11,031 nt of DNA from positions 1 through 11,031 of the forward strand of contig CAYMFF010000079.1 in the NCBI GenBank assembly GCA_964389575.1, written 5' to 3'. Within the stretch, counting starts at the first letter, position 1, and the number at the start of each line of letters is the position of its first letter. The notes under the pieces were generated by a model. It did not search any database and was not told where the DNA came from. It saw only the letters and a list, made by a program, of their open reading frames with translations. Position numbers and translations under genes: made by a program. Positions 1 through 6,306 of this stretch are shown here, piece by piece. This DNA is from JAGNRR01 sp964389575 (GTDB lineage: Bacteria; Bacteroidota; Bacteroidia; Chitinophagales; Chitinophagaceae).

Positions 1-385
1 ACTCTATTCGGGTAGGAATATTTTTAATAGTTCGGGTACTCCGTGTAGCTTGAATACGTACCGCTCCAAGCGTTTTTTGAGCTTGCTCCAATCCAATAGT
101 GAATTGATTGGTATTGCCGTCAATCGTTAAGAAAGTATCTTTTTTTTCATAACCAACAGAGGAAATTTCAAATTTGAAATTCCCGTTTGGAATAGAAGTA
201 AATTTAGCAATACCATCGACATCGGTTTTATTACCTTTTTTCAATGAATCTATTCGGATAGTAGCTCCTATTATTGTTTCTTGACTTGCTTCATCTACTA
301 TCTTAATCGAAAAGTTATTAGTTTGAGCCAATGCGACATTACACAATAATAAGAAACCGAAGAACGCTAATATATACTTTGCCAT
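1..385 (-). CDS. TonB-dependent outer-membrane receptor, N-terminal part (runs off the window)
   Basis: Reading from the ATG at 383-385 gives 128 open codons to the window edge. Residues 1-21 are a typical signal peptide (MAKYILAFFGFLLLCNVALA, cut before QT). Residues 25 to about 103 form a carboxypeptidase-regulatory-like beta-sandwich domain, with the familiar patterns IIGATIRI, GIAKFTSIPNG and FEISSVGYE. Then comes GAVRIQATRSTRTIKNIPTRIE, which matches the entry to a TonB plug domain (VxVxATRxxRxxKxxP). Such receptors import metal chelates or other large substrates across the outer membrane with energy from TonB-ExbBD. The gene lies 63 bp downstream of a Fur-family regulator on the same strand, so a metal substrate is a reasonable inference but is not shown by the sequence. 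The barrel and any substrate clues are outside the window. Confidence 0.85.
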   Translation of the reverse strand, partial: MAKYILAFFGFLLLCNVALAQTNNFSIKIVDEASQETIIGATIRIDSLKKGNKTDVDGIAKFTSIPNGNFKFEISSVGYEKKDTFLTIDGNTNQFTIGLEQAQKTLGAVRIQATRSTRTIKNIPTRIE

Positions 386-448
386 ATTTCAACCTTTATA
401 TTAAAAGAGCAAAGCTAAAATGATTGTTATGCAACTCGATTGCAAACA

Positions 449-853
449 TTAGTTGCACTTATCGCAAAGTCCTTTTACTACCATATTAGCTTGTTGCATT
501 ACAAAATTATTGGGCAGTTTAATAATAGGAATAGGAATATCCATAAGGCAATGGGTGCGACTACACTTAGTACAATGGAAATGATAATGTAGGTCTTCGG
601 GTTCGCAATTACATCCTTCAGCGCAAACTGCATACTTTACCATTCCCGAACCATCTTCTATGCTGTGAATTACTTTATTGTCCTCAAAAGTTTTTAGTGT
701 TCTGAAAATTGAGCTTCTATCAGTAAGCAAGCCATCTTCAATATCCTTTAGAGATAGGGCTTTTTTATGCTCTAATAAATAACGCAATACAAGTACTCTA
801 TTCGGAGTAGGTTTTACTTTTTTGATATTTAGTATTTCTTCGGATTGGTCCAT
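449..853 (-). CDS. Fur-family metal-responsive transcriptional regulator
   Basis: The product is 134 residues from the ATG at 851-853. An in-frame ATG at 911-913 would add 20 residues (MRKLNRFAAE...), but the shorter form starts where Fur proteins normally start (MDQSEEILNIKKVKPTPNRVLVL), so it is preferred. The N-terminal half is the Fur winged helix (TPNRVLVLRYLLEHKKALSLKDIEDGL, then the recognition region DRSSIFRTLKTFEDNKVIHSI). The C-terminal half has the metal-binding pattern HYHFHCTKCSRTHCL and a terminal CDKC, so both Cys pairs of the structural zinc site are present. Bacteroidota have many such short Fur/Zur-like proteins. The neighbouring TonB-dependent receptor, same strand and 63 bp downstream, suggests control of metal uptake. 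Whether it senses zinc or iron cannot be decided from the sequence. Confidence 0.87.
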   Translation of the reverse strand: MDQSEEILNIKKVKPTPNRVLVLRYLLEHKKALSLKDIEDGLLTDRSSIFRTLKTFEDNKVIHSIEDGSGMVKYAVCAEGCNCEPEDLHYHFHCTKCSRTHCLMDIPIPIIKLPNNFVMQQANMVVKGLCDKCN

Positions 854-986
854 AGATAAGGGAAGGTGTATCAATAAAATTTTCTCCGCTGCAAATCTAT
901 TCAATTTTCTCATTGGGTGTTGGAATATTTGTAAAACTCCATTTGTTATTTATCAAGACAGTAGGATTAAATAAAAAGAGTGGCTA

Positions 987-1358
987 TTATTTAGGTGTTA
1001 TTTCACTTAGAATATTCTCCATAATTTCCAAAAGCAGAGTAGTATCCATGCTTGTATTAATTTGAGTTTTGTAATCCATTTTGCTTTCTTCTTTCAAAGC
1101 CAAAATCCTGTCTACTGCACGACAAAGGTTGGACTGCACATTTTTAAGTTGCACCCAACGACTGCCTAATTTATAACCAACATTTCCGACCTCCGCTTCC
1201 ATAAGATTTTGAAAAATTGCTTGATTTGATATTGCCTCGGGCATATTGCCCTTCTTCATTACGAATTCATAGTTCCATGAAGCTGTATAATTGTTATTGT
1301 ATTTCATTATACAAGTGTAGAAATCATCTCCCAAATAGAAAAGGACAGATAATATCAA
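987..1358 (-). CDS. Small protein of unknown function downstream of abiV
   Basis: This is an open frame of 123 residues whose first available start is a TTG at 1356-1358. The first in-frame ATG is at 1305-1307 and would give 106 residues. The protein looks real in composition (YEFVMKKGNMPEAISNQAIFQNLMEAEVGNVGYKLGSRWVQLKNVQSNLCRAVDRIL). It has a beta-rich N-terminus and a mainly helical C-terminus, with no signal peptide or membrane segment. I do not recognise the family. An in-frame stop lies only five codons before the TTG, so the gene may be an intact small gene or the 3' remnant of a longer one. It follows abiV on the same strand by 55 bp and could be a third member of that operon. A role in defence is only a guess from position. 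Confidence 0.5.
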   Translation of the reverse strand: MILSVLFYLGDDFYTCIMKYNNNYTASWNYEFVMKKGNMPEAISNQAIFQNLMEAEVGNVGYKLGSRWVQLKNVQSNLCRAVDRILALKEESKMDYKTQINTSMDTTLLLEIMENILSEITPK

Positions 1359-1413
1359 AGACTTTTGGGATTAGAAATGCCCTAATTAAGTGAATAAAAA
1401 GCGGAAAATGAAA

Positions 1414-2160
1414 CTAATAATCTCTTTTTGTCAAATCCGCAATGGTATCTTCCAGAAACTGCTTGTACATGGGATTTTCATTGAACATTTTACTGATTTG
1501 GCTTCTATCCGAATCGGATACATTTATAATAGCCCTTATCATAGTGTCAATTTGAGTATTAATGAAATCAACACATTCAAGTACAAAAGCATACTGAGTC
1601 AAAGTAATGCCCTGTGGTGTGTGCAAACTATCTCGGTAATCTACATAGAAGCCTTTTTGTTTTTCCAAATCAGCTGAACTCCAGAAGTCTGTATAAGCTA
1701 TTATTTTTTCTATTGTTGGGTAATCATTATCAGAAAGAAAGGCGTTCATATGACGAAAACTTTCTTCCTTCTCCATCTTGCTTAATTCTTCAAGTTTACT
1801 TGAAGATTTATCCAAGTTAGATACATCTTGTTTTACTGATTCTATAAATCCTTTTATGATTGTTAGAAAAGGTATCATTATCCCAGCTATTGCGGAAAAT
1901 GAATGCCTTGGTTTATGGTCAGTAAAAAATAACTTAATACCTTTTGCAGAACGAATTGGAACGCCTACACCTGCGAGAGCAATAATAAACGCTTTCACCT
2001 TTTCCTCAGAACTCAAAATTAAATGCGAAAGAGCTGAACCATTATAGCCTTTTGCCGAAAGTAATTTGCCAATTTCGTAATGCTCTTCGGCGTTCTTTTC
2101 TATGTACGAAACACATTCAGTGCATTCTCTTCGACTTATAGTAACGAAATTCTGATTCAT
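1414..2160 (-). CDS. abiV: AbiV-family abortive infection protein
   Basis: The product is 248 residues from the ATG at 2158-2160. Residues 23-60 carry the AbiV/HEPN-like helical signature NAEEHYEIGKLLSAKGYNG followed by SALSHLILSSEEKVKAF. After this comes the basic element DHKPRHSF (81-88). The later segment KQKGFYVDYRDSLHTP (168-183) is also characteristic of the family. In Lactococcus, AbiV stops phage growth after infection, and related HEPN-like folds are often RNases. Catalysis is not proven for this family, and a classical RxxxxH motif is not obvious here. The gene lies 19 bp downstream of an unrecognised 280-residue gene on the same strand, so the two probably share a transcript and may act together. 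The family assignment is from remembered motifs rather than a profile search. Confidence 0.78.
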   Translation of the reverse strand: MNQNFVTISRRECTECVSYIEKNAEEHYEIGKLLSAKGYNGSALSHLILSSEEKVKAFIIALAGVGVPIRSAKGIKLFFTDHKPRHSFSAIAGIMIPFLTIIKGFIESVKQDVSNLDKSSSKLEELSKMEKEESFRHMNAFLSDNDYPTIEKIIAYTDFWSSADLEKQKGFYVDYRDSLHTPQGITLTQYAFVLECVDFINTQIDTMIRAIINVSDSDRSQISKMFNENPMYKQFLEDTIADLTKRDY

Positions 2161-2179
2161 TAACGGTAAATTTTGTTAG

Positions 2180-3022
2180 TTAATTTTCAATTTTGGACAC
2201 TTCCTCGTTCATCGTATAATGAACAAACATTTCTCCTAACTTAGTTAATTCATATCCGTCGCTATCATCAAACGCAGATTTTAGCCTGTTGGATTTAGTC
2301 TTTTTTGCAGGCTGCTTTTTAATAAAATTACCCCAAGCATCAGTTGGTCTATACTGACGAATTACACCACCGGTGCTCAAATCTCTAATCAACATTTTAT
2401 ATAAATCAGCTTCCATAGAGTCCTCCCTTACGTCTTCACCATTTAAAGAACTCCAAATACCTAAACGAGTAATGCCTGATTCATTATATATAGATTTAAT
2501 AACAGAAAAATGTGCTTCATGATAAGAATCTATCCAATCGAGAAACAACCTAATTAAATCATCATAAACGATTTTTTGAGTTCCCGAATTGGTAAGGAGC
2601 AGTCTTACTAGTTCCCTTTTCTCATCGGTATCTGAATTATCCCAAACCCTAAAAGACTTTCGGACAATCTGAAGATACTCTTCGCTTGCAAGGCGTTCAT
2701 CTATTTCATCAGAGAACTCATTTAACCTTTGCATTACTCTTAGTATTGTTTCCTCTAGCATTCCAATCTTCTTTCTGTGTTCATCCAACCATTCTTTAAA
2801 AAGTTCATTATGTTTTACTTGCTCTTCATCAGATTTAAAATCAGCTGCGGCACTCATAAACCCTCCTACCCATGGAATACTGCCAAGAGCAGTGCTTAAT
2901 ATTTTCATAAGGATTCTCTTTCGCTTAGAATCCTTCATCCTATTTAGTTCATTAAGAAGAATAAGTTCGAGCTTGTCCGAACTGGTTATAGACGGATTAT
3001 CTATTGAAACTTTATTAGCCAT
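2180..3022 (-). CDS. Unrecognised 280-residue protein, partner of abiV
   Basis: The start is the ATG at 3020-3022. Three parts can be seen. A basic helix (27-42, NRMKDSKRKRILMKIL) is followed by a glycine-rich hydrophobic segment (43-61, STALGSIPWVGGFMSAAAD). A long charged helical region (65-150) contains EWLDEHRKKIGMLEETILRV and EEYLQIVRKSFRVWDNSDTDEKREL. A C-terminal domain (about 175-272) ends in YELTKLGEMFVHYTM, which looks like the last helix and wing of a winged-helix fold. There is no signal peptide. The glycine-rich segment could touch membranes, as in toxin or pore-like effectors, but this is inference. I recall similar sequences as uncharacterised proteins and cannot give a family name. 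It is the first gene of the operon with abiV (19 bp gap). The upstream region carries a repeated 18-bp motif that might be its control region. Confidence 0.75.
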   Translation of the reverse strand: MANKVSIDNPSITSSDKLELILLNELNRMKDSKRKRILMKILSTALGSIPWVGGFMSAAADFKSDEEQVKHNELFKEWLDEHRKKIGMLEETILRVMQRLNEFSDEIDERLASEEYLQIVRKSFRVWDNSDTDEKRELVRLLLTNSGTQKIVYDDLIRLFLDWIDSYHEAHFSVIKSIYNESGITRLGIWSSLNGEDVREDSMEADLYKMLIRDLSTGGVIRQYRPTDAWGNFIKKQPAKKTKSNRLKSAFDDSDGYELTKLGEMFVHYTMNEEVSKIEN

Positions 3023-3141
3023 ATTTGTGTAACTTTTTTAAAATAATTGTCTTGCAAGGTGAAACACTAAGGTATGTAATAACCCAAACCTCGCAGATTT
3101 CTGCGCACTTTAGAAATTCACATAACTATATCAACGTAAAA

Positions 3142-3159
3142 ACGAAACGTCCCGTTTTT
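3142..3159 (+). repeat. 18-bp motif, copy 1
   Basis: ACGAAACGTCCCGTTTTT. Together with the three other copies it gives the consensus ACGAAAYGTCCMVTTTTT. It also contains its own small inverted repeat (AAAAACG at 3138-3144 and CGTTTTT at 3153-3159). Confidence 0.6.
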
Positions 3160-3163
3160 CAAA

Positions 3164-3181
3164 ACCAAATGTCCAATTTTT
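3164..3181 (+). repeat. 18-bp motif, copy 2, with hairpin TGTCCAA/TTGGACA
   Basis: ACCAAATGTCCAATTTTT, in direct orientation 22 bp after copy 1. It overlaps a perfect inverted repeat, TGTCCAA (3170-3176) and TTGGACA (3180-3186), with a 3-base spacer. The two-turn spacing of copies 1 and 2 is what one expects of neighbouring protein-binding sites. Confidence 0.5.
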
Positions 3182-3413
3182 GGACAACACGAATGATTGC
3201 CATAAGACTGCAACAATTTAATAGTCAGCACTTTAGGCGCTAATATTTTTGATTATCTTATCAGATTATGTCACTCCAACTGTAACTCCAACTCATATAT
3301 CTAAATTAATCATAACACGGTGTAATCCGTGAAACTACCAACTATAAAGGGTTACAGAGGGATTGCAAATTTAGCTTAAGCAAGCTTGTGTAGATTATTT
3401 CTGAACTTTATCT

Positions 3414-3431
3414 AGAAACGGGACGTTTCGT
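3414..3431 (-). repeat. 18-bp motif, copy 3 (inverted)
   Basis: Read on the minus strand this is ACGAAACGTCCCGTTTCT, 17 of 18 identical to copy 1. The identity with copy 1 covers 19 uninterrupted bases (3139-3157 against 3416-3434). Confidence 0.6.
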
Positions 3432-3503
3432 TTTGTAATGCTAATTTATCAAAAATGGCTGCAATGCCCATGAACATTGAATTTCACATAAACTACAAAT
3501 AAT

Positions 3504-3521
3504 AAAAAGTGGACATTTCGT
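3504..3521 (-). repeat. 18-bp motif, copy 4 (inverted)
   Basis: Read on the minus strand this is ACGAAATGTCCACTTTTT. It is the outer inverted copy and extends into the 20-bp match with 3133-3152. Confidence 0.6.
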
Positions 3522-3560
3522 TTTTACGTTTATACCGCTGATTGCATTATACAACCGTAG

Positions 3561-4215
3561 TCAGTAAACGCAGAGTGAGAAAAGCGAAGCTTTTTGAACC
3601 AAGTTTAATGACGTAGGTGCTGCCGTAAAACCGTAAGGAATGAACAAGCTGGGTTCTGCAAAACTGCGAAGCAGTTGTAGCAGTCCAGTGCCGTGAATGA
3701 CTGGAGGTGCTGCGCTATGTGAGAGCCTAGTGGAGGCGCTGTGAGGTACGAACAGCCCACTACTACGACGCTTTGTAACCGTTACAGAATTCCTTTTAAA
3801 ATAATTATGAATTCTGCAACGGTTGCAATGAAGGAGCGAGGGTAACTGAGTGATTCGGTTCGTGAGAACGCCAAATACCCGAAGGCGAACATAGCCCAGC
3901 AGGCAGCAATTTAAGTAGTGCGTTGGATTAGGCTTATTATGAGGGAAGAGAGTGAATGCAGTGAACGTTCGACGAAGGAGATCGTGATACGTAATGAACG
4001 AACGACGAATATTAAGCCTAAGACAGAGAGCATGGCGTGAGCAAATTGCTGAGCTATGCAATGTATTATGACAGACTGCCGTAGGCATCATGGAGTGGCT
4101 TGTCTGACGTTAGTCAGGTAAGACATGGAATGACGTAAAGCTAAAGAAAATATTGCAACGCTTTATTTTCTTTTGCTGAAACGGTCTGGCGTAATACTTG
4201 CGCGAAGTGATTTGT
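3561..4215 (+). ncRNA. Candidate large structured RNA (hairpin-dense non-coding region)
   Basis: The stretch is visibly richer in GC than its flanks and is full of stems. They include AAAAGC-GAA-GCTTTT (3580-3594) and CC-GTAA-GG (3631-3638). A stacked hairpin spans 3649-3688 with arms CTGG/CCAG, CTGC/GCAG and AACTGC/GCAGTT around a GAA loop. A 20-bp stem with two mismatches joins 3773-3792 to 3809-3828. Further stems are GTTC-GTGA-GAAC (3858-3869), TTAGGCTTA/TAAGCCTAA (3928-3936 and 4013-4021) enclosing CGTTC/GAACG (3966-3970 and 3996-4000), GCATGGC/GCTATGC (4030-4059) around AGCA-AAT-TGCT, TGCC-GTA-GGCA (4077-4087), CTGAC-GTTA-GTCAG (4104-4117), and AAAGAAAATA/TATTTTCTTT (4143-4173). GNRA-type loops and the G-U pair in 4030-4059 favour the plus strand. 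It may be a structured ncRNA or a palindrome-rich repeat element. I do not recognise a known class, and no promoter is evident. Confidence 0.4.
3773..3828. repeat. Long imperfect inverted repeat (20-bp arms)
   Basis: The arms 3773-3792 and 3809-3828 pair over 20 positions with two mismatches, one of which would be a G-U pair in plus-strand RNA. The 16-base AT-rich loop separates two GAATTC hexamers. This is the strongest single stem in the hairpin-dense region. Confidence 0.7.
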
Positions 4216-4233
4216 GAACTCCTTTTAACCGCT

Positions 4234-5415
4234 TTAGTTACTCATCTTATAGATTAAGTCCTTTGCTAGGAATTTTGCAAAAACATCCCAATTAGACTCT
4301 ATAATTTGTTCGTAACCAATTTCGACTGGTTTAGTAACAATAGGTTGTGTAAATACTGCTCCGCTTGAAGTATGAACATATAATGTACAACCATTTACAC
4401 AGGGTACATGATAGTACGTATAAGTACCTACTATTTCATTAGATTCAACCATAATAACCTTGAACTCATACTTGTCTCCATTAAGTGTAAGAGCTCTTGT
4501 AAAGAGTTTTTCACGTTGCTTATGGTCGGAGTATTTATTAGTGTTTATTTGAAATCTAGTCTTGGATACAAGTTCCACAATCAAATCAGTATTAGTTTTC
4601 TTACGAATTTCCTTGTAATTGGTCGAGTATCCCGCTACCTTTTCATAAAGTGCTCTGTCTCTTATCTTAAAATTATTCTTAAGGAACTCTTTTTCAAGCG
4701 AATTATATAATCCTTCCGAGCTATTACTTCGTGAATTAGAATTCGACGTTATTGAGTAAGAGCTCTTGGGTATTCTTATAACTATAGAGGGCTCTTGAGT
4801 TTTACTGAAGTATGCTTTTAGTTTTGATTTAGTGTAGTGTTCACCTTTCCTTGTTTCAGTTTTCACCGTAATGGGTCTGAACTGGTTCTTATTAGCAGCT
4901 GAACCAAAAGTACCTAGTAGTACAATTACCATTAGCAAGTTTGAATACTTTATAATAAAGAAGCTAAGTGGCAGTAAAAAAATAACCAAGTCAATGATAT
5001 CAAACGTCCCTAAGCTTGGGATAAACTCTTGGCTAATTTCGAAAAAGATTGGGAATAAGAGTAAAAAATACACCCCACTATTGGAAGTTGTAGTTGCTCT
5101 TAAATATAATGCATTAAGAAATACAAAGACGCTAAACAGAATATCACTGCAATAAGAAGTAAGAAAGGCAGGAGAATTTTTAATGCTGGGTGCGACATTA
5201 CTTAGTCCTATGACATCAAAAAGCAAGATATTCGAGTTAAATACAAAATAATTAAGGCAACCTAGGAGTAAGAAGATTAGCGATATATTTCTGACTTTGG
5301 TATGAGAGCCAAAATCTCTTTTCGAATTGTCTTTGTATTTATAGCCATTGATAGAGCCATAATTGCCACCGAGCGGGAATAATCTATTAACGGAAAGGAT
5401 TTTTGATAATTTCAT
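4234..5415 (-). CDS. VanZ-like membrane protein with large C-terminal domain
   Basis: The product is 393 residues from the ATG at 5413-5415. Residues 43-175 hold about five hydrophobic segments (ISLIFLLLGCLNYFVF, CSDILFSVFVFLNALYL, VYFLLLFPIFF, DLVIFLLPLSFFII, LLMVIVLLGTF). Between the third and fourth lies EISQEFIPSLGTFDIIDL, the E-x2-Q-x3-P-x2-G-x2-D-x2-D pattern of VanZ-like proteins. After the last segment comes a polar domain (180-393) with SSEGLYNSLEKEFLKNNFKIRDRALY and TNTDLIVELVSK. This resembles the CsgG/lipoprotein-type domains of Bacteroidota secreted proteins. The protein is therefore an unusual joining of two parts that I would expect as separate genes. VanZ-like proteins are linked to glycopeptide tolerance, but their function is poorly known and none is claimed here. 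It is transcribed divergently from the XRE gene (85 bp apart). Confidence 0.6.
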   Translation of the reverse strand: MKLSKILSVNRLFPLGGNYGSINGYKYKDNSKRDFGSHTKVRNISLIFLLLGCLNYFVFNSNILLFDVIGLSNVAPSIKNSPAFLTSYCSDILFSVFVFLNALYLRATTTSNSGVYFLLLFPIFFEISQEFIPSLGTFDIIDLVIFLLPLSFFIIKYSNLLMVIVLLGTFGSAANKNQFRPITVKTETRKGEHYTKSKLKAYFSKTQEPSIVIRIPKSSYSITSNSNSRSNSSEGLYNSLEKEFLKNNFKIRDRALYEKVAGYSTNYKEIRKKTNTDLIVELVSKTRFQINTNKYSDHKQREKLFTRALTLNGDKYEFKVIMVESNEIVGTYTYYHVPCVNGCTLYVHTSSGAVFTQPIVTKPVEIGYEQIIESNWDVFAKFLAKDLIYKMSN

Positions 5416-5500
5416 TGTTTTCAGTTTTAAATGTGTTCAATCTAGGTGTTGGTATATATAATAACCCCGTGCGCTAATATATGAAAGATTTTTGAGTTAA
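5416..5500. promoter_or_regulatory. Divergent intergenic control region (VanZ-like gene / XRE gene)
   Basis: The 85 bp between the two divergent starts must hold promoters for both directions. It contains the AT-rich blocks TATATATAATA (around 5452-5462) and TAATATATG (near 5475-5483), either of which could serve as a -7 element. I see no exact Bacteroidota TAnnTTTG box, so the assignment rests on position. The XRE product would be the natural regulator. Confidence 0.35.
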
Positions 5501-5724
5501 ATGTCCATAACTCGTAAGGAGATATTAGCAAATCAAAAAAAGTTGGGTAAGAGAGTTAAGCAATTAAGGCTCGATAGAGATATGTCCCAAATGGACTTAT
5601 CTGTTCACTGCGACTTAGAGAAAAGTAATTTGAGTAAAATCGAAAACGGGAGAGCTAATTTAACTTTGCGAACAATGAGCATGCTTGCCAAAGCGTTAGA
5701 CGTAGAGCTAGAAGAATTATTCGA
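5501..5724 (+). CDS. XRE/Cro-CI family HTH regulator, interrupted by the sequence gap
   Basis: The ATG at 5501 starts 74 clear codons before the run of Ns. Residues 15-70 are a complete HTH_3 domain: LGKRVKQLRLDRDMSQMDLS, then CDLEKSNLSKIENGRANLTL, then LAKALDVELEELF. Proteins of this type often end soon after ELEELF, so most of the gene is probably seen. If the ten Ns are taken literally the frame continues to a stop at 5885-5887, but the residues after the gap do not look like protein. It probably represses its own or the divergent promoter, as is usual on integrated elements. The context TAAATGTCCATAA at its start shares nine bases with the motif at 3164-3181, which may be chance. Confidence 0.8.
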
Positions 5725-5734
5725 NNNNNNNNNN
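5725..5734. other. Assembly gap (10 Ns)
   Basis: Ten unknown bases interrupt the XRE reading frame. A run of exactly ten is a common placeholder for a scaffold join of unknown true length, so linkage and distance between the two sides are uncertain. Confidence 0.95.
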
Positions 5735-6306
5735 AATCCCTTTGAATATGCTTGTGCATTAGAAAACAACAGAACTAATTTAATAATTCATTTGTACGGT
5801 TTGCACAAAATAAAAAATAAGGCATTACAGCAGGTTCAAAAACAACTATTATTATTCGTTCATGTAGGCGTAATGCCCTACAACTAATCAAAAGACGAAT
5901 ACTCCTTAATTTCTCATCCGTACAAGTGCCAAACCGAAGGACAAGTGGGGGGTATGGGTAAATCATAAAATCTGAAAGGGTTCTTTAGGGTGGAGTACTT
6001 TGCCTAGGCTCTCACAAAAGATTATTTAAATACAACTATTAAATTCCATTACTTATTAATCTAGCCGTGGATTATTAATCTATCTAGTTAAATGGGGGGG
6101 GTATATCAACATCACAAAATTAATGAGGGGTAGGAATAGGGTCGGAGGTATGCGTACATCTACACTAAATAATTTTCATGCGTCCATGATCTTTATTTTC
6201 CTCCGATATGAAACAGCTAATCTATTATATTCTACTCCCTTTTGCCATGATTTAGACGGGTTTTCTACTTGCGCTTAGAGCCAAATTCTCGATTTAATTT
6301 GGTGAC
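5735..6306. other. Non-coding region with G-runs before the polymerase-like gene (possible origin)
   Basis: No credible gene is seen in 572 bp. The minus-strand frame at 5775-5966 looks random. The region has G-runs in an AT-rich setting: TGGGGGGTATGGG (5946-5958), TGGGGGGGGTAT (6093-6104) and GGGG...GGG...GG (6125-6147). It also has an 11-bp direct repeat TTATTAATCTA at 6053-6063 and 6072-6082 (19-bp period), and an inverted repeat GGCATTAC/GTAATGCC (5821-5828 and 5870-5877). Direct repeats and G-tracts directly upstream of a replication-type gene suggest an origin, but the evidence is thin. Confidence 0.35.

Larger units (their letters stand above)
3133..3530. repeat. Near-perfect 20-bp inverted repeats bounding about 400 bp
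   Basis: The arm AACGTAAAAACGAAACGTCC at 3133-3152 is matched in inverted orientation by 3511-3530 with a single difference (19 of 20). Nothing between them looks like a gene. TATA occurs just outside both arms (within 3127-3132 and 3531-3534), which could be a short target duplication or chance. The layout resembles a MITE-like non-autonomous element, or two operator clusters facing each other. Neither can be proved from one copy. Confidence 0.4.
3023..3560. other. AT-rich intergenic region with repeated motif copies
   Basis: No credible gene lies here. The plus-strand frame at 3025-3243 has no recognisable protein character. The region lies upstream of the minus-strand defence operon and so should contain its promoter, but I see no convincing Bacteroidota -33/-7 pair. 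It does hold four copies of an 18-bp motif (annotated separately), a small hairpin CACGG/CCGTG at 3316-3331 and a short direct repeat (ACTCCAACT twice near 3273-3290). Confidence 0.6.

Noticed and set aside
1390..2047. Three plus-strand frames (1390-1677, 1614-1820, 1778-2047)
   Set aside because: All lie opposite abiV, which has clear family motifs. They are antisense shadows.
3025..3243. Plus-strand frame of 72 codons before the defence operon
   Set aside because: It runs through the repeated 18-bp motifs and its product has no protein-like pattern.
3718..3730. 13-bp inverted match with 6004-6016 (TGTGAGAGCCTAG)
   Set aside because: A match of this length is expected about once or twice by chance in 11 kb, and the flanks do not match.
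3561..4091. Open minus-strand frame of 176 codons through the hairpin-dense region
   Set aside because: The translation is rich in Leu, Ser, His, Arg and Cys without domain-like patterns, as when a structured RNA is translated. Dense stems explain the conserved look better.
4408..5155. Two plus-strand frames opposite the VanZ-like gene
   Set aside because: Antisense shadows of a frame with clear membrane segments and a VanZ-like motif.
5735..5887. Continuation of the XRE protein after the Ns
   Set aside because: It depends on the gap being exactly ten bases, and the residues show no match to what usually follows this domain.
5775..5966. Minus-strand frame of 63 codons after the gap
   Set aside because: No recognisable pattern, and it overlaps an inverted repeat and G-runs. 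Probably chance.
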